From Bartonella taylorii (lineage in GTDB: Bacteria; Pseudomonadota; Alphaproteobacteria; Rhizobiales; Rhizobiaceae): 64,000 nt of DNA. The stretch covers positions 637,001 through 701,000 of the forward strand of contig NZ_CP083693.1 of the NCBI RefSeq assembly GCF_023920105.1. The letters are read 5' to 3'. The notes below the pieces were generated by a model that was not told the DNA's origin, did no database searches, and saw only the letters and a list, made by a program, of their open reading frames with translations. Positions within the stretch are counted from its first letter, which is position 1; every line of letters begins with the position of its first letter. The position numbers and the translations under genes are program-made. This document shows, one piece after another, positions 28,730 to 39,657 of this stretch.

Positions 28730-29212
28730 ATGCGCTGTCCTTACTGTCAATATGAGGATACACAGGTAAAAGACTCGCGTCCTGCAGAGGAGGGAGCAGT
28801 CATTCGTCGTCGACGTGTGTGTTCTGTTTGTGGTGGTCGTTTTACAACTTTTGAACGTGTTCAATTACGTGAGCTCTTGGTCTGTAAAAAAAGTGGTCGA
28901 TGTGAGCTATTTGATCGTGATAAGTTGATGCGATCAGTTGATATAGCTGTGCGTAAACGCAATATTGATCCAGACTATATTGAGCGAGCAATCTCTGGCA
29001 TTGTACGTCAACTCGAGAGTTTGGGGGAATCAGAGATTTCTTCGGAAAAAATTGGGCTTCTTGTGATGGAAGCATTGAAAAGTATTGATGATATTGCCTA
29101 TATTCGTTTTGCTTCTGTTTATCGAGATTTTCGTAATGCAAGTGATTTTCACGATGTTATAGACGAGTTGTCAAAGAGTATAACCGATACAGAATCTCGT
29201 TTTGATGAATAA
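28730..29212 (+). CDS. nrdR: Transcriptional repressor NrdR
   Basis: Represses ribonucleotide reductase genes in response to ATP/dATP. The N-terminal zinc ribbon is complete: [18 protein letters not shown] and [17 protein letters not shown] provide four cysteines. An ATP-cone domain follows ([20 protein letters not shown] to about residue 140). Length 160 is standard. It sits between glyA and ribD, and its stop codon overlaps the ribD start by eight bases, suggesting coupled translation. Confidence 0.96.
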   Translation: MRCPYCQYEDTQVKDSRPAEEGAVIRRRRVCSVCGGRFTTFERVQLRELLVCKKSGRCELFDRDKLMRSVDIAVRKRNIDPDYIERAISGIVRQLESLGESEISSEKIGLLVMEALKSIDDIAYIRFASVYRDFRNASDFHDVIDELSKSITDTESRFDE

Positions 29213-30332
29213 AAAAGTGCAAGATGAACGGTTTATGGCTGCAGCTATCCGTTTAGCGGAACGTCATGTTGGTCTTACGGGTGAGAATCCTTCCGTTGGC
29301 ACATTGATTGTGCGAAACGATGACGGTGCAGGAACATCCATTGTGGGCTATGGTGTAACAGCTGTTCACGGAAGGCCTCATGCTGAAGTGCAAGCTTTAC
29401 ACATGGCGGGTGCTTTAGCTCAGGGTGCTACTGCTTATGTGACTTTAGAGCCCTGTTCGCATTATGGCAAAACTTCCCCTTGTGTGAATGCACTCATTGA
29501 TTCAGGTATTTCACGAGTTGTTATTGCTCTTACTGATTTAGATAAGCGGGTTGATGGTCGTGGTATTGCTCTTTTACGCGCGGCTGGTATTGAAGTGGTT
29601 GAGGGTGTTCTGGCTGAAGAAGCTTTTGAAGCGTTGTGTACGCATTGGTGTATAAGGAAGTTGCAACGCTGTGCCGTTACTTTAAAAATGGCAATTTCTG
29701 CTGATAATGGTGTAGGAAAAAAAGGGCAGGGTGGAATAAAAATTAGTGGAATTATTTCTCACGCTCATACTCATATTTTACGAGCTCAAAATAATGCTAT
29801 TCTTGTTGGTATTGGTACTATATTAGCGGATGACCCACAATTAAATTGCCGTTTGCCAGGGATGGAGATGCGTTCGCCGATACGTATCATTTTGGATGCT
29901 GATTTATGCATTCCACTTGATGCAAAAGTTGTCCAAACAGCAACAAAAATTCCTACATGGGTTATTTGTGATACAAATCCTTCAAAGAAAAGCAAAAAAA
30001 ATGCGCTGGAGCAGTGTGGTGTGTCTGTGTATTCGGTAGAAATGAGCAATGGTTGCATACAACCCTTTGCCATTTTACAGCTGCTTTATCAACGTGGTGT
30101 CAATAGTATTTTACTTGAGGGAGGCGTAAAGACAGGGGAAAAATTTTTAAATGCTGGTTGTGTGGATCATTTGATATGTTTTTATGCACCCGTTATCTTA
30201 GGAAAAAACCGTATTGAAGCCCCTTATTTTGGAAATTATCTCTCGCAATTTCATGAAGTTGAGTCAAGAATGTTTGGAAATGACCGTTTTTATAAATGGA
30301 GGCGTAAAACGTTATGTTCACAGGGATTATAA
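29205..30332 (+). CDS. ribD: Bifunctional riboflavin deaminase/reductase RibD
   Basis: Second and third steps of riboflavin synthesis. The N-terminal deaminase has the zinc site HAEVQAL (about residue 67) and [12 protein letters not shown]. The reductase domain starts near residue 150 with [13 protein letters not shown] and shows [18 protein letters not shown] and [13 protein letters not shown]. The ATG at 29205 lies inside the end of nrdR; a TTG one codon earlier is less likely. Its 3' end overlaps the ribE start by 19 bases. Confidence 0.95.
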   Translation: MNKKVQDERFMAAAIRLAERHVGLTGENPSVGTLIVRNDDGAGTSIVGYGVTAVHGRPHAEVQALHMAGALAQGATAYVTLEPCSHYGKTSPCVNALIDSGISRVVIALTDLDKRVDGRGIALLRAAGIEVVEGVLAEEAFEALCTHWCIRKLQRCAVTLKMAISADNGVGKKGQGGIKISGIISHAHTHILRAQNNAILVGIGTILADDPQLNCRLPGMEMRSPIRIILDADLCIPLDAKVVQTATKIPTWVICDTNPSKKSKKNALEQCGVSVYSVEMSNGCIQPFAILQLLYQRGVNSILLEGGVKTGEKFLNAGCVDHLICFYAPVILGKNRIEAPYFGNYLSQFHEVESRMFGNDRFYKWRRKTLCSQGL

Positions 30333-30931
30333 CGGATATCGGTTGTGTGGAAGATGTTCAACCTTTAAAGCAAGGAGTGCGTTTAAATATTGCTACGCGC
30401 TATGCTATAGAAAGTTTGGAAATTGGTGCATCAATTGCATGTTCAGGAATTTGTCTGACAATTGTTGAGAGAGGATCAACGCAAGCAGATACCAGTTGGT
30501 TTGCTGTGGAGGCGTGGGAAGAAGCATTGCGTTTGACTAATCTTGCACAATGGACAAAAGGAACTTCTATTAATTTAGAACGTTCCCTTAGACTGGGTGA
30601 TGAAGTAGGTGGACATTTGGTTTTTGGTCATATTGATGGTTTGGCTGAGATTATTGATCAGAAAAATGAAGGTGATGCAGTTCGTTTTTTCCTACAAATT
30701 CCAACACGATTTACGTCCTTTATTGTAAACAAAGGTTCTATTGCACTTAATGGGACATCTTTGACCGTTAATTGTGTTGAAGATTGTATTTTTGATGTTC
30801 TGATTATTCGTCATACACTTGAAATGACGACTTGGGGGCAAGCTCAGATTGGAGATAAGGTCAACTTAGAAATCGATCAGTTTGCTCGTTATGCTGCAAA
30901 ATTTTCAGGCTTAAAAATAAAAGATGAATAA
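30314..30931 (+). CDS. ribE: Riboflavin synthase alpha chain
   Basis: Dismutates two lumazine molecules to riboflavin. The protein has two similar lumazine-binding barrels: [10 protein letters not shown] at the start of the first, SIACSGICLTIVERG, then GGHLVFGHIDGLAEI at the second and IALNGTSLTVN. Length 205 is usual. It overlaps ribD and is followed 83 bases later by ribH, which makes its substrate. Confidence 0.95.
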   Translation: MFTGIITDIGCVEDVQPLKQGVRLNIATRYAIESLEIGASIACSGICLTIVERGSTQADTSWFAVEAWEEALRLTNLAQWTKGTSINLERSLRLGDEVGGHLVFGHIDGLAEIIDQKNEGDAVRFFLQIPTRFTSFIVNKGSIALNGTSLTVNCVEDCIFDVLIIRHTLEMTTWGQAQIGDKVNLEIDQFARYAAKFSGLKIKDE

Positions 30932-31014
30932 GCAAAAATTTTATTATTAGTTTTTAGAATTTTGTGCTCTATGATTTCAGATTCTTTTCCTCTTTTTTCT
31001 TGTGAGATTCCGTT

Positions 31015-31470
31015 ATGATAAAAGAGATACATCAAAAGTTGTATGTACTGATTGTTGAAGCGCGTTTTTATGATGGGATTTCTGATGCACTTCTTACAGG
31101 TGCAGTGAATGTTCTGCAAAAAGCCGAAGCAAGTTATGATATTGTAACAGTTTCTGGTGCATTAGAAATACCAAGTGCAATAGTTTTTGCCGAAAAAAGT
31201 AAGGTACCTTACGATGGTTATGTAGCACTTGGCTGTGTCGTTCGAGGTGAAACCTATCATTTTGAAATTGTTGCGAATAATTCTTGTCGCGCATTAATGG
31301 ATTTAACTGTTCATCAACATTTGGCTATTGGAAATGGTATTTTGACTGTTGAAAATGAAGATCAAGCATGGGCGCGTGCAAAACAGGATGAAAAAAATAA
31401 AGGTGGTTTTGCTGCTAAAGCTGCTTTATGTATGATCGCTCTGAAAAAGAGATTTGGAGATAATCATTAA
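31015..31470 (+). CDS. ribH: 6,7-dimethyl-8-ribityllumazine synthase
   Basis: Makes lumazine for riboflavin synthase. Motifs: [26 protein letters not shown], the catalytic-region [18 protein letters not shown] with its histidine, and [15 protein letters not shown]. Length 151. It is the second-to-last gene of the rib run, and nusB starts two bases after its stop. No FMN riboswitch fold is visible in the 83-base gap before it. Confidence 0.95.
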   Translation: MIKEIHQKLYVLIVEARFYDGISDALLTGAVNVLQKAEASYDIVTVSGALEIPSAIVFAEKSKVPYDGYVALGCVVRGETYHFEIVANNSCRALMDLTVHQHLAIGNGILTVENEDQAWARAKQDEKNKGGFAAKAALCMIALKKRFGDNH

Positions 31471-31472
31471 AT

Positions 31473-31943
31473 ATGTCTGATATAAAAGGAAGACATTCTC
31501 CGTGTTCAGCCAATAAACGTGGAGCAGCAAGACTCGCTGCAGTTCAAGCACTCTATCAAATGGATATAGTTGGTTCTGGTGTGATGGAAACGGCGGCTGA
31601 ATATGAAGCTTATCGTTTAGGAAAAAATATTGATGGAGATCAGTATCTTGATGCTGATTTTCAATGGTTTTTGGCTATTATCACAGGTGTTGTAAAGAAT
31701 CAAAAACAGCTTGATCCGATGCTTCATCAACAACTTTCTGCAGAGTGGTCACTCTCACGTCTTGATTCTATACTACGTGCAATTTTGCGTGCAGGTCTAT
31801 GGGAGTTGATCAACCGCCATGATGTCCCTGTTGCTGTTGTTATGAATGAATATGTAGATATAGCAAAGGCATTTTTTGAAGGTGACGAACCAAAGCTCGT
31901 CAATGCAATTCTTGACAGTATGGCAAAAAAAGTTCGCTCCTAA
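31473..31943 (+). CDS. nusB: Transcription antitermination protein NusB
   Basis: Works with NusE in rRNA antitermination. The all-alpha family pattern is clear: [17 protein letters not shown] near residue 20, [18 protein letters not shown] in the middle, and [20 protein letters not shown] with FVNAILD-like [14 protein letters not shown] at the end. Length 156. The ribH-nusB pair is widespread in proteobacteria and is kept here with a two-base gap. Confidence 0.95.
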   Translation: MSDIKGRHSPCSANKRGAARLAAVQALYQMDIVGSGVMETAAEYEAYRLGKNIDGDQYLDADFQWFLAIITGVVKNQKQLDPMLHQQLSAEWSLSRLDSILRAILRAGLWELINRHDVPVAVVMNEYVDIAKAFFEGDEPKLVNAILDSMAKKVRS

Positions 31944-31952
31944 AAGCAATGC

Positions 31953-31994
31953 TACAATCCCAATATTATCAGTTCTGACATTATCAGGATTGTA
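31953..31994. terminator. Hairpin between convergent nusB and bamE
   Basis: TACAATCC and GGATTGTA form an eight-base perfect stem around a 26-base loop, ten bases after the nusB stop and before the bamE stop on the other strand. No T-run follows, so it is only a candidate two-way terminator. Confidence 0.35.
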
Positions 31995-32015
31995 TGCAAA
32001 TCGTCACACCTTAAG

Positions 32016-32504
32016 TTAGTTATAAGTTGGTAAATTCGCAGGACCTTTAATAATCTGGATTAAGAAAGGTTGCTCTCTTGTAGCAGTTGGTGTTGTTTGT
32101 GCGATGAAATCAAATATTTGGCCATTTTGTAGACCATAGTTAGCTATTTTACTGACCTGATTGTTTTTATTGAAGTAGATAGCCAAAACTTTACGATCAA
32201 TAATTTTAGTTTTCATAAACTGCATCGCACGGTAGCGAGTTTGTGAGATATAATAGAAGACCTCATTATCATATTTTGTTTTTAGGGAGGGGGTCCCTAA
32301 AGTTAAAATGACTTGCTCCTGACTTGATCCAACAGAAATAGAACTAAGAGCATTTTTATCAAGGATGTAACCTTCTTGGTAGATTTGGCTTGTACCTGAA
32401 GAATCAAAAATACTACAACCGCCGATTGCTACCATGCTGGCTATTAATAGACCAATCAATAACTTTTGTTTGATTAAGGTCACTATGTGGGGCACCTGAA
32501 ACAA
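32016..32504 (-). CDS. bamE: Outer membrane assembly lipoprotein, BamE/SmpA/OmlA family
   Basis: Small lipoprotein of the Bam complex that inserts outer membrane barrels. A signal peptide ends in the lipobox IGGC (about residue 30). The SmpA/OmlA domain follows: YILDKNALSSISVGSSQEQV, LTLGTPSLKTKYDNEVFYY and NKNNQVSKIANYG. Length 162 fits. Gene order with yceD, plsX, fabH and ihfA downstream on the other strand is the common alphaproteobacterial arrangement. Confidence 0.9.
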   Translation of the reverse strand: MFQVPHIVTLIKQKLLIGLLIASMVAIGGCSIFDSSGTSQIYQEGYILDKNALSSISVGSSQEQVILTLGTPSLKTKYDNEVFYYISQTRYRAMQFMKTKIIDRKVLAIYFNKNNQVSKIANYGLQNGQIFDFIAQTTPTATREQPFLIQIIKGPANLPTYN

Positions 32505-32716
32505 TGATATCTCCCTTATAATTAGATATATGACAAGAAGGCAACCTCAATTTTTTCTCATTTTAACTTAATCTGCCATAGCTTACATTGAGTTTCCCTG
32601 TTATAAAATGGATTATGCCATACAGAATTTCTTTAGAAAAGAGAAAAATGAATGATATGTACTTTGGCTAAATAAAAGTGCAGTGTATTACACCCTTTTG
32701 TATTTGGGAGTTGTCA

Positions 32717-33280
32717 ATGAATGTTCAAAATGTTTCTCAAATAACATTTGCTTTGGCTTATCCAATATCAGTACGCTCCCTTCCTGCCAAAGGTATAAGG
32801 GTTCATATTTGTGCAAACCAGCGAGAATGTGCTCATTTAGCTAAGAATCATGATTTAGTTAAGGTGAAGTCTTGTGAGGGAAAATTCCATATTTTCCCGT
32901 GGAAAAAGCGCGGGGTACGTATAAAAGGTCTATTGCGGGCGCGTATAATGCAGTTATGTGTTGTCACCTTAGAACCACTAGAAAATGTTCTCCGTGAAAA
33001 TATTGAGGTTGTTTTTGTTCCTGAAGATTCAAATTTAATGAAGCCAAAAATGTCGGAAAATACAGGAGAATTGTTTTTAGATGTGGAAGGATTAGATACG
33101 CCAGAAGTGTTTTATGGTGATAAAATTGATATTGGTGCAGTTATGGAAGAATTTTTTGAGTTGTCCATTAATCATTATCCGCGTAAGGAGGGGGTAAAAA
33201 TGTGTGTGCCGGAAAATTTGGAAGAAACTGAGCAAAAATTATCGCCATTTTCTGTTTTGAGAAGTTGGAAGCGGTTGTAA
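32717..33280 (+). CDS. yceD: YceD family protein (DUF177)
   Basis: Matches DUF177: an N-terminal half of low similarity, then RGLLRARIMQLCVVTLEPL-like text (GLLRARIMQLCVVTLEPLEN) with the conserved cysteine, and the acidic DVEGLDTPEVFYGDKIDIGA stretch near residues 125-150. YceD proteins support 23S rRNA accumulation, and in many bacteria the gene precedes rpmF or plsX; here plsX follows by about 150 bases. I chose ATG 32717 with GGGAG before it rather than the frame opening 13 codons earlier. Confidence 0.85.
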   Translation: MNVQNVSQITFALAYPISVRSLPAKGIRVHICANQRECAHLAKNHDLVKVKSCEGKFHIFPWKKRGVRIKGLLRARIMQLCVVTLEPLENVLRENIEVVFVPEDSNLMKPKMSENTGELFLDVEGLDTPEVFYGDKIDIGAVMEEFFELSINHYPRKEGVKMCVPENLEETEQKLSPFSVLRSWKRL

Positions 33281-33426
33281 AAACATAAAAAAATTATCTA
33301 TTGTATAGCATTATAAAAACGGTATTTTCTGCGGAGCTATTTTCGCACGGTGTGCTTTGTAGTTGTTTAATAGTAAAAAATTGTAATATGTATTTAAAAG
33401 CGTAAAAAGATGTGGGATATGCGAAC

Positions 33427-34494
33427 GTGATTAGAATTTCTGTGGATGTAATGGGCGGTGATTATGGTCCGGAAGAAACTATTGCAGGAGCAGCAATTGT
33501 ACAAAAATATTTGTCCAATGTTTATTTTCTATTTTATGGTGTAGAAGAAATTGTTAAGCCAGTTTTAAAAAAATACCCTTGTTTGGCTTCTGTATCGCGC
33601 TTCTATCCCACAGAGAGTTATACACGTATGGATGAGAAGCCAAGCCAAGCACTTCGTAATGGGCGCGGTAAATCATCAATGTGGTATGCAATTGAAGCGG
33701 TAAAAAATGGCGAGGCTGATGCTTGCATTTCTGCGGGCAATACTGGTGCACTTATGGCAATGTCTTATTTTTGTTTAAAAATGATGGCAGAGGCTGAACG
33801 TCCTGGGATTGCTGGTATTTGGCCAACGCTTCGCAGTGAGAGTATTGTTTTGGATATTGGAGCAACGATTGGGGCATCTGCTAGCCAGTTGGTTGATTTG
33901 GCGGTTATGGGGGCAGGTATGTTTCGCGCTTTATATCATACTGAAAGACCAAGTGTTGGGCTTTTAAATGTGGGTGTTGAAGAGGTTAAAGGCCTTCATG
34001 AAATTAAAAAAGCTGGAATGATATTGCGTGAAGTGCAATTAGAAGGATTAGAGTATAAAGGATTTGTTGAAGGTAATGATATTGGAAAGGGAACAGTGGA
34101 TGTTGTTGTAACAGAAGGATTTGCTGGTAATATTGCTTTAAAAACCGCAGAGGGGACCGCGAGGCAGATAGCAGAAATCTTAAACTCCGCATTGCGCAGT
34201 TCTTTTTTAACATCTCTTGGATATTTTTTATCGCGGAGTGCTTTTCGTACGCTAAAACGCAAAATGGATCCTGATAGGGTGAATGGTGGAGTGCTTTTAG
34301 GTTTGAATGGCGTTGTCATAAAAAGTCATGGTAGTGCTAATGCTAACGGCTTTGCTTCTGCTATCCGCGTTGGTTATGAGATGGTTAATAATGGACTTTT
34401 GAAAAAAATAACAGCTGATTTACGACGCTTCCATGAGAATAAAGAAACACTTCTTGATCAAGAAGAAGTGTCGATAAATGGAGAGTCCTTATGA
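33427..34494 (+). CDS. plsX: Phosphate acyltransferase PlsX
   Basis: Makes acyl phosphate from acyl-ACP for phospholipid synthesis. Motifs: [19 protein letters not shown] at the start, [35 protein letters not shown], and [19 protein letters not shown]. The GTG at 33427 has GGGA upstream and gives the usual short N-terminus; a GTG five codons earlier is also possible. fabH follows 49 bases later. Confidence 0.94.
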   Translation: MIRISVDVMGGDYGPEETIAGAAIVQKYLSNVYFLFYGVEEIVKPVLKKYPCLASVSRFYPTESYTRMDEKPSQALRNGRGKSSMWYAIEAVKNGEADACISAGNTGALMAMSYFCLKMMAEAERPGIAGIWPTLRSESIVLDIGATIGASASQLVDLAVMGAGMFRALYHTERPSVGLLNVGVEEVKGLHEIKKAGMILREVQLEGLEYKGFVEGNDIGKGTVDVVVTEGFAGNIALKTAEGTARQIAEILNSALRSSFLTSLGYFLSRSAFRTLKRKMDPDRVNGGVLLGLNGVVIKSHGSANANGFASAIRVGYEMVNNGLLKKITADLRRFHENKETLLDQEEVSINGESL

Positions 34495-34543
34495 TAAGCT
34501 TTTATAATATAAGTAAGAAATATGAAGAAAAGGTTGGGGACGA

Positions 34544-35518
34544 ATGATTCGATCCGTTATGCGTGGTGTAGGAAGTGCCTTGCCAAAAAAAAGCTTATCG
34601 AATGATGAAATTGCGGAGTTTGTTGAAACATCTGATTCATGGATTGTTCAGCGTACAGGAATACGCCAACGTTATATTGCCAATGAAAATGAAACAACTG
34701 TTTCTTTAGGAGTTGAAGCAGCACAAGCGGCACTTATAAATGCTGGACTTACAATAAAAGATATTGATTGTATTATTTTAGCAACATCAACACCAAATCG
34801 TACTTTTCCTGCTTCTGCGGTTGAAATTCAGCATGCTTTGGGAATGAGCCATGGATTTGCTTTTGATATTCAAGCTGTTTGCTCAGGTTTTATTTTTGCT
34901 TTAACAATAGGAGATAGCTATTTACGCTGCGGAGTAGCAAAAAGAGTTTTAGTTATTGGATCTGATACATTCTCTCGAATTTTGGATTGGCAAGATCGTA
35001 CGACATGTGTTTTATTTGGTGATGGTGCGGGGGCTGCTGTTTTGGAGGCACAGGAAAATGAAGGGAATGTTGCCTTTGATTGTGGCATATTGTCTACGAA
35101 ATTGCGCTCTAATGGTGCGTATATTGATAAGCTGTATGTAGATGGAGGCCCTTCAACAACGCAAACAACGGGCTATTTACGTATGGAAGGACGAGAAGTT
35201 TTCAAATATGCAGTTGGTATGATAACAGATGTGGTTGATGATTGTTTTGCAGCTGCTGGTATAGATTCTTCACAATTAGATTGGTTTGTACCTCATCAGG
35301 CTAATAAACGTATTATTGAAGCATCAGCTAAAAAATTGGGAATTTCTTTAGATAAAGTTGTGATTACCGTTGATCAACACGGTAATACATCTGCAGCTTC
35401 GGTGCCATTGGCTTTAACAACGGCTCTTTGTGATGGAAAAATTAAAAAAGGCGATCTCATTATGCTAGAAGCTATGGGAGGTGGATTTACATGGGGGGCA
35501 ATTCTTATTCGTTGGTAG
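34544..35518 (+). CDS. fabH: 3-oxoacyl-ACP synthase III
   Basis: Starts fatty acid chains by condensing acetyl-CoA with malonyl-ACP. The triad is intact: cysteine in [12 protein letters not shown] (about residue 113), histidine in [10 protein letters not shown], asparagine in [27 protein letters not shown] near residue 33 is the family's CoA-binding segment. Length 324. It is next to plsX in the usual order. Confidence 0.96.
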   Translation: MIRSVMRGVGSALPKKSLSNDEIAEFVETSDSWIVQRTGIRQRYIANENETTVSLGVEAAQAALINAGLTIKDIDCIILATSTPNRTFPASAVEIQHALGMSHGFAFDIQAVCSGFIFALTIGDSYLRCGVAKRVLVIGSDTFSRILDWQDRTTCVLFGDGAGAAVLEAQENEGNVAFDCGILSTKLRSNGAYIDKLYVDGGPSTTQTTGYLRMEGREVFKYAVGMITDVVDDCFAAAGIDSSQLDWFVPHQANKRIIEASAKKLGISLDKVVITVDQHGNTSAASVPLALTTALCDGKIKKGDLIMLEAMGGGFTWGAILIRW

Positions 35519-35595
35519 ATTATAGTCGCTTGACCATATTTGAATAAAACGTATAAGTCATTTTGTAATTTTAAATATTTAAATAGGTGGTTATA

Positions 35596-35919
35596 ATGAC
35601 AAGTAAAACAGTAACGCGTGCAGATTTGGCGAGCGTAGTTTGTAAGAGAGTGGGCTTGTCACACACTGAATCAGCAGCTTTGGTTGAGATGATTTTGGAC
35701 GAAATTTGCAATTCACTGGTGAGAGGTGAAGCAGTTAAGTTGTCTTCTTTTGCAACTTTTCAAGTCCGTAATAAAAGTGAGCGCGTTGGACGTAATCCTA
35801 AAACCGGTATTGAAGCACCTATCCCACCGCGACGTGTCGTAACATTTAAGGCTGCAAATTTACTTAAACAAAGAATTTTAGATTCGCATCGTGCAAGACA
35901 AAAGAATAATGTTGTATAA
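35596..35919 (+). CDS. ihfA: Integration host factor alpha subunit
   Basis: DNA-bending nucleoid protein, also used by tyrosine-recombinase phages for integration. [20 protein letters not shown] begins the protein, and the beta-arm has [20 protein letters not shown] then [11 protein letters not shown], with the proline that intercalates in the minor groove. The ATG at 35596 follows AGGTGG. Length 107. The plsX-fabH-ihfA-merR order is a classic alphaproteobacterial arrangement. Confidence 0.95.
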   Translation: MTSKTVTRADLASVVCKRVGLSHTESAALVEMILDEICNSLVRGEAVKLSSFATFQVRNKSERVGRNPKTGIEAPIPPRRVVTFKAANLLKQRILDSHRARQKNNVV

Positions 35920-36118
35920 ATTAAGTGCTGTTACTGTGTCTAGTATTTGTTAAAGAGATTTAGATAAGATGAGAATTTGGAATCTTGTTTTAAGTAAAAA
36001 GCTTTTTAGTTAAAATGTAATAAAATATGGTCCTATTTTTGACTAATCTTGTTGAGAAATTGAAACTTGATGGATCATTATAGAATCATTTGTAGTGTTT
36101 TAGATAAGGTGTTGCAAA

Positions 36119-36622
36119 ATGGATAAGAGCTCTGATGCTTTTCGCACAATTAGCGAAGTAGCCGAGTTATTGGAGCTTCCACAGCATGTCTTAAGATTTT
36201 GGGAAACGCGTTTTAGGCAGATTAAACCAATGAAGCGTGGTGGTGGGAGGCGCTATTATCGTCCAGTTGATGTTGATTTGCTCAATGGTATTAAACAGTT
36301 ACTATACGAGCAGGGTTATACAATAAAAGGTGTGCAGCGTCTTTTGAAAGAGAATGGTGTTGCTTTTGTTACTGCATTTGGTAATGGTGATCTTGATGCC
36401 ATGAATGTCGTGATAGAAAAGAAATATGCAGAACAAACTTCTGAATCTACTAGCAGTAAGCCTAGAAAGTCTTCTTTTGGGCTTTTGAGTTTCATGAGAA
36501 GTGAAGGGGAAGCATCTATCGGTTCTGTTAATGTTTACAAAGACAAGACTGATAAAGCATTGTTGCAGGAAACACTTTTTGAACTCATTGAATGTAAAAG
36601 AGTGCTTGACAGAGCACGATAA
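36119..36622 (+). CDS. MerR-family transcriptional regulator
   Basis: N-terminal winged helix-turn-helix of MerR type: [20 protein letters not shown] and [20 protein letters not shown], then [20 protein letters not shown] with the VQRLLKENG helix. The remaining half is low-complexity with no metal-binding cysteines. This MerR protein downstream of ihfA is conserved in Rhizobiales; its targets are unknown to me. Length 167. It converges with thrS. Confidence 0.88.
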   Translation: MDKSSDAFRTISEVAELLELPQHVLRFWETRFRQIKPMKRGGGRRYYRPVDVDLLNGIKQLLYEQGYTIKGVQRLLKENGVAFVTAFGNGDLDAMNVVIEKKYAEQTSESTSSKPRKSSFGLLSFMRSEGEASIGSVNVYKDKTDKALLQETLFELIECKRVLDRAR

Positions 36623-36653
36623 CAATACCTCTCTTCTCTTTTTTTAGTGTATG

Positions 36654-38630
36654 TTAGGCGTTTATTAAACGGCGCAGATCTGGTGCTGTTGCTTCATCTG
36701 TGAGTTGTTTAATTGTTTCTTCTATAGACAAGAAGACTTGATCCGTACTTCCTAAGCGGCGCATGTTTACAGTATTTGTCTCAGCTTCACGTTTGCCACA
36801 TACCAAAATTATGGGAATTTTTTGTAAAGAATGTTCTCGTATTTTATAGTTAATTTTTTCATTACGCAAATCTGATGTTGCAGAAAGCCCAACAGCTTTA
36901 AGTTTTGCCGTTATTTTTTTTGCATATTCATTGGCTTCTGATGTAATTGTTGCTACAACCACTTGTTCAGGCGCAAGCCAAAGCGGCATATGTCCAGAAA
37001 AATTTTCGATTAATATACCAAGAAAACGTTCCATTGATCCCAAAATAGCGCGATGAATCATAACGGGTTGACGTTTTTCTGAATCTTTATCAATATAAAA
37101 TGCACCAAAACGTTCAGGAAGATTAAAGTCTATTTGTGTTGTTCCACATTGCCATTCACGACCGATAGCATCCTTTAATGTGTATTCAAATTTTGGACCA
37201 TAAAATGCACCCTCACCTAGAAGGATACTTGTTTTGATTTGTCCTGAGAATTTTTTTTCAATAGTCTTAAGGACGGTCTTCATAATATCTTCTGCATGGT
37301 TCCATAATGCGTCAGATCCAACTCGTTTTTCTGGGCGTGTTGAAAGTTTAAGACTAATTTCTTTAAATCCAAAATCAGCATAAGTAGATAAGATCAAATC
37401 ATTAATGCTGAGGCATTCATCGGCTAACTGCTCATCTGTACAAAAAATATGTGCATCATCTTGTGTAAAGCCACGTACACGCATCAGACCATGGAGAGAG
37501 CCTGAAGGCTCATAACGATGGACAAGACCAAATTCAGCAAGCCTTATAGGCAAATCGCGGTAAGATTTTAAACCATGTTTAAAAATCTGTACATGACCAG
37601 GGCAATTCATTGGTTTAAGAGCGTAAACATTTTCATTATCCCAATCATCAGCTGCTGGAATTGCTTTGAACATATTTTCCTTATACCACCCCCAATGGCC
37701 AGATATTTCCCAGAGTGATCTGTTGAGAACTTGCGGTGCATTAACTTCAGCATATTGATGATCATCAAGACGTCTACGCATATAGTTGATCAAATTTTGG
37801 AACATTTTCCAGCCTTTTTTATGCCAAAAAACCATTCCTGGTCCTTCTTCTTGAAAATGAAATAAATCCATTTCACGTCCCAAGCGGCGATGATCACGTT
37901 TTTCAGCTTCTTCTAGCATGTGTAGATAGGCTTTTAAGTCATTTTCGTTCGCAAATGCTGTACCATAAATCCTCGTTAACATTGGATTATTGGCATTGCC
38001 ACGCCAATAAGCCCCTGCAACTTTCATTAGCTTGAAAGCATTTCCAATTTGTCCAGTAGATTGCATGTGTGGGCCGCGGCAAAGATCAAACCAATCACCT
38101 TGATAGTAGATTTTTACATCTTGATTTTCGGGGATGCTATCAATAAGCTTAACTTTATAAAGTTCACCTTTTGCAGAAAAAATTTCTCTAGCTTTTTCAC
38201 GGGACCAAATCTCTTTTTTGAACGGTTTATTGCGTTGAATAATTTCATGCATTTTCTTTTCAATGATGGTGAGATCATCCAATGTAAAAGGTTGTTGACG
38301 TGCAAAATCATAATAAAAACCATTTTCAATAACAGGGCCTATTGTTACTTGCGTTTCAGGAAAAAGTTCTTGTACTGCTTCAGCTAGGACATGTGCACAA
38401 TCATGACGTATGAGTTCAAGAGCACGTGGATCTTCTCGTGTAATAATTTCTATTTGTCCAGATTGTTCTAAAGGATCCGAGAGATCTCGAACGCTTCCGT
38501 TAAGGTTATAGGCGATTGCTTTTTTTGCAAGCGATTTAGAAATTGATTCTGCTAATTCTAAACCAGTCATTTTGGTGGGGTAATCACGTTTTGAACCATC
38601 GGGAAATGAAAGAGAAACAGAGCAAGACAT
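36654..38630 (-). CDS. thrS: Threonine-tRNA ligase
   Basis: Charges tRNA-Thr. Domains in order: TGS (residues 1-64), the editing domain with [16 protein letters not shown] near residue 75 and the later [14 protein letters not shown] [13 protein letters not shown] zinc site, the class II catalytic core ([51 protein letters not shown]), and the anticodon-binding C-terminus. Length 658. The start at 38630 follows AGGAG. I found no leader or T-box-like structure in the 119-base gap upstream. Confidence 0.97.
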   Translation of the reverse strand: MSCSVSLSFPDGSKRDYPTKMTGLELAESISKSLAKKAIAYNLNGSVRDLSDPLEQSGQIEIITREDPRALELIRHDCAHVLAEAVQELFPETQVTIGPVIENGFYYDFARQQPFTLDDLTIIEKKMHEIIQRNKPFKKEIWSREKAREIFSAKGELYKVKLIDSIPENQDVKIYYQGDWFDLCRGPHMQSTGQIGNAFKLMKVAGAYWRGNANNPMLTRIYGTAFANENDLKAYLHMLEEAEKRDHRRLGREMDLFHFQEEGPGMVFWHKKGWKMFQNLINYMRRRLDDHQYAEVNAPQVLNRSLWEISGHWGWYKENMFKAIPAADDWDNENVYALKPMNCPGHVQIFKHGLKSYRDLPIRLAEFGLVHRYEPSGSLHGLMRVRGFTQDDAHIFCTDEQLADECLSINDLILSTYADFGFKEISLKLSTRPEKRVGSDALWNHAEDIMKTVLKTIEKKFSGQIKTSILLGEGAFYGPKFEYTLKDAIGREWQCGTTQIDFNLPERFGAFYIDKDSEKRQPVMIHRAILGSMERFLGILIENFSGHMPLWLAPEQVVVATITSEANEYAKKITAKLKAVGLSATSDLRNEKINYKIREHSLQKIPIILVCGKREAETNTVNMRRLGSTDQVFLSIEETIKQLTDEATAPDLRRLINA

Positions 38631-38749
38631 AAAACACTCCTTTAATCCAATTCCGCCAACGATTACGGATGGTTTTGTAAAAACTTAGTAATAATCAGTT
38701 AAGGTCAATAGTCTGATTTTTTATCAATACATATGAAAAAAGAAAAGAA

Positions 38750-39103
38750 CTATTTGTTATGTTTTATAGAAATTTTCCAGTAACGCCAAGGTTTATAAAA
38801 ACAACAAGAGTTTCCAAGAGAGGTGGGGACAGGATCAAATCCATATGTTCCAAATGGACCACAACGCATGATACGAAAAAGCCCCATCCATGCTCCAGCC
38901 CATAGTCCATGGCGTGCGATCGCTTCATAAGTGTACTCTGAACAGGTTGGAGCATGGCGACATTGATTTCCTATAAAACTAGAAAGTGTTATTTGGTAAA
39001 AACGTATCAAGAAAATGCCAAGTAATCGTCCAGGTGTTTTTTGCCAAGGGCCCGTATAATTTCGAGTTTTTTTCTTTTTTCGTTGAGGCTGTGATTTGAG
39101 CAT
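38750..39103 (-). CDS. yidD: Membrane protein insertion efficiency factor YidD
   Basis: Small peripheral membrane protein that helps YidC insert proteins. The family core is complete: LIRFYQITLSSFIGNQCRHA then PTCSEYTYEAIARHGLWAGA, and RIMRCGPFGTYGFDPVP. The basic N-terminal extension of about 25 residues is longer than average. Its start codon directly abuts the stop of the upstream scaffold gene, so the two are cotranslated. Confidence 0.93.
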   Translation of the reverse strand: MLKSQPQRKKKKTRNYTGPWQKTPGRLLGIFLIRFYQITLSSFIGNQCRHAPTCSEYTYEAIARHGLWAGAWMGLFRIMRCGPFGTYGFDPVPTSLGNSCCFYKPWRYWKISIKHNK

Positions 39104-39532
39104 TTATTTTTCTTCAATTTTTTGAATACAATCTAAGATTGCATCAAAGGGAAGCATTGTTGATGGGTGACGTGCTTTATAGTTCTTAATGGGCTGTAAG
39201 CAAGAAAACGCTTCAAATGGAGCTTGAGGAGGAGGACCATCTTTCGTTAGCATATGATAGATAACTTCACGTAACATTTTAAGATTTTGTGTTGTTTGTC
39301 CTATGATATGAGATGCTAAAAGTGAAGCCGCAGCTTGTCCTAATACACATGCATGCACTTCATGGGCGAAGTCTGTAACGATGCAATCTTCTATTTTTAA
39401 ATCTACAGTGACTGTTGAACCGCAGAGGTATGCATGTTTTTTTGAAGTTGCATCCGGATTATTAAGATGTCCGATTCTGCTTATATGCGCGGCATATTCA
39501 AGTATTTTATCACTGTAGATATCGTCAATCAT
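39104..39532 (-). CDS. Iron-sulfur cluster scaffold-like protein, NifU/IscU N-terminal family
   Basis: A 142-residue IscU-like protein. The cluster-ligand cysteines appear in AYLCGSTVTVDLKI (about residue 32) and HACVLGQAAASLLAS (about residue 63), with an aspartate upstream in NPDATSKK. The canonical third cysteine block near residue 105 is replaced by the region around EAFSCLQPIKNYKARHPS, which still has a cysteine. It is paired with yidD in many Rhizobiales. Whether it builds clusters itself or helps another system is not clear. Confidence 0.8.
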   Translation of the reverse strand: MIDDIYSDKILEYAAHISRIGHLNNPDATSKKHAYLCGSTVTVDLKIEDCIVTDFAHEVHACVLGQAAASLLASHIIGQTTQNLKMLREVIYHMLTKDGPPPQAPFEAFSCLQPIKNYKARHPSTMLPFDAILDCIQKIEEK

Positions 39533-39657
39533 GAGCTATTGCCTGAAATTTCGAGAGTCGTGATTGTTTAAGCTTTTAATTCACTTATATAGAGATTATA
39601 CAAAATAAAGTAGATATGTTGCAAATGCTTTGTAAAGGGTAAGCTTGGAGTTTTTAA

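Noticed and set aside
30932..31014. FMN riboswitch before ribH
   Set aside because: The 83-base gap is too short for the FMN aptamer and lacks its conserved AGGAUAU and loop elements.
38631..38749. T-box or attenuator leader of thrS
   Set aside because: The gap is short, no T-box motif TGGNACC-type bulge was seen, and such leaders are not expected in this group.
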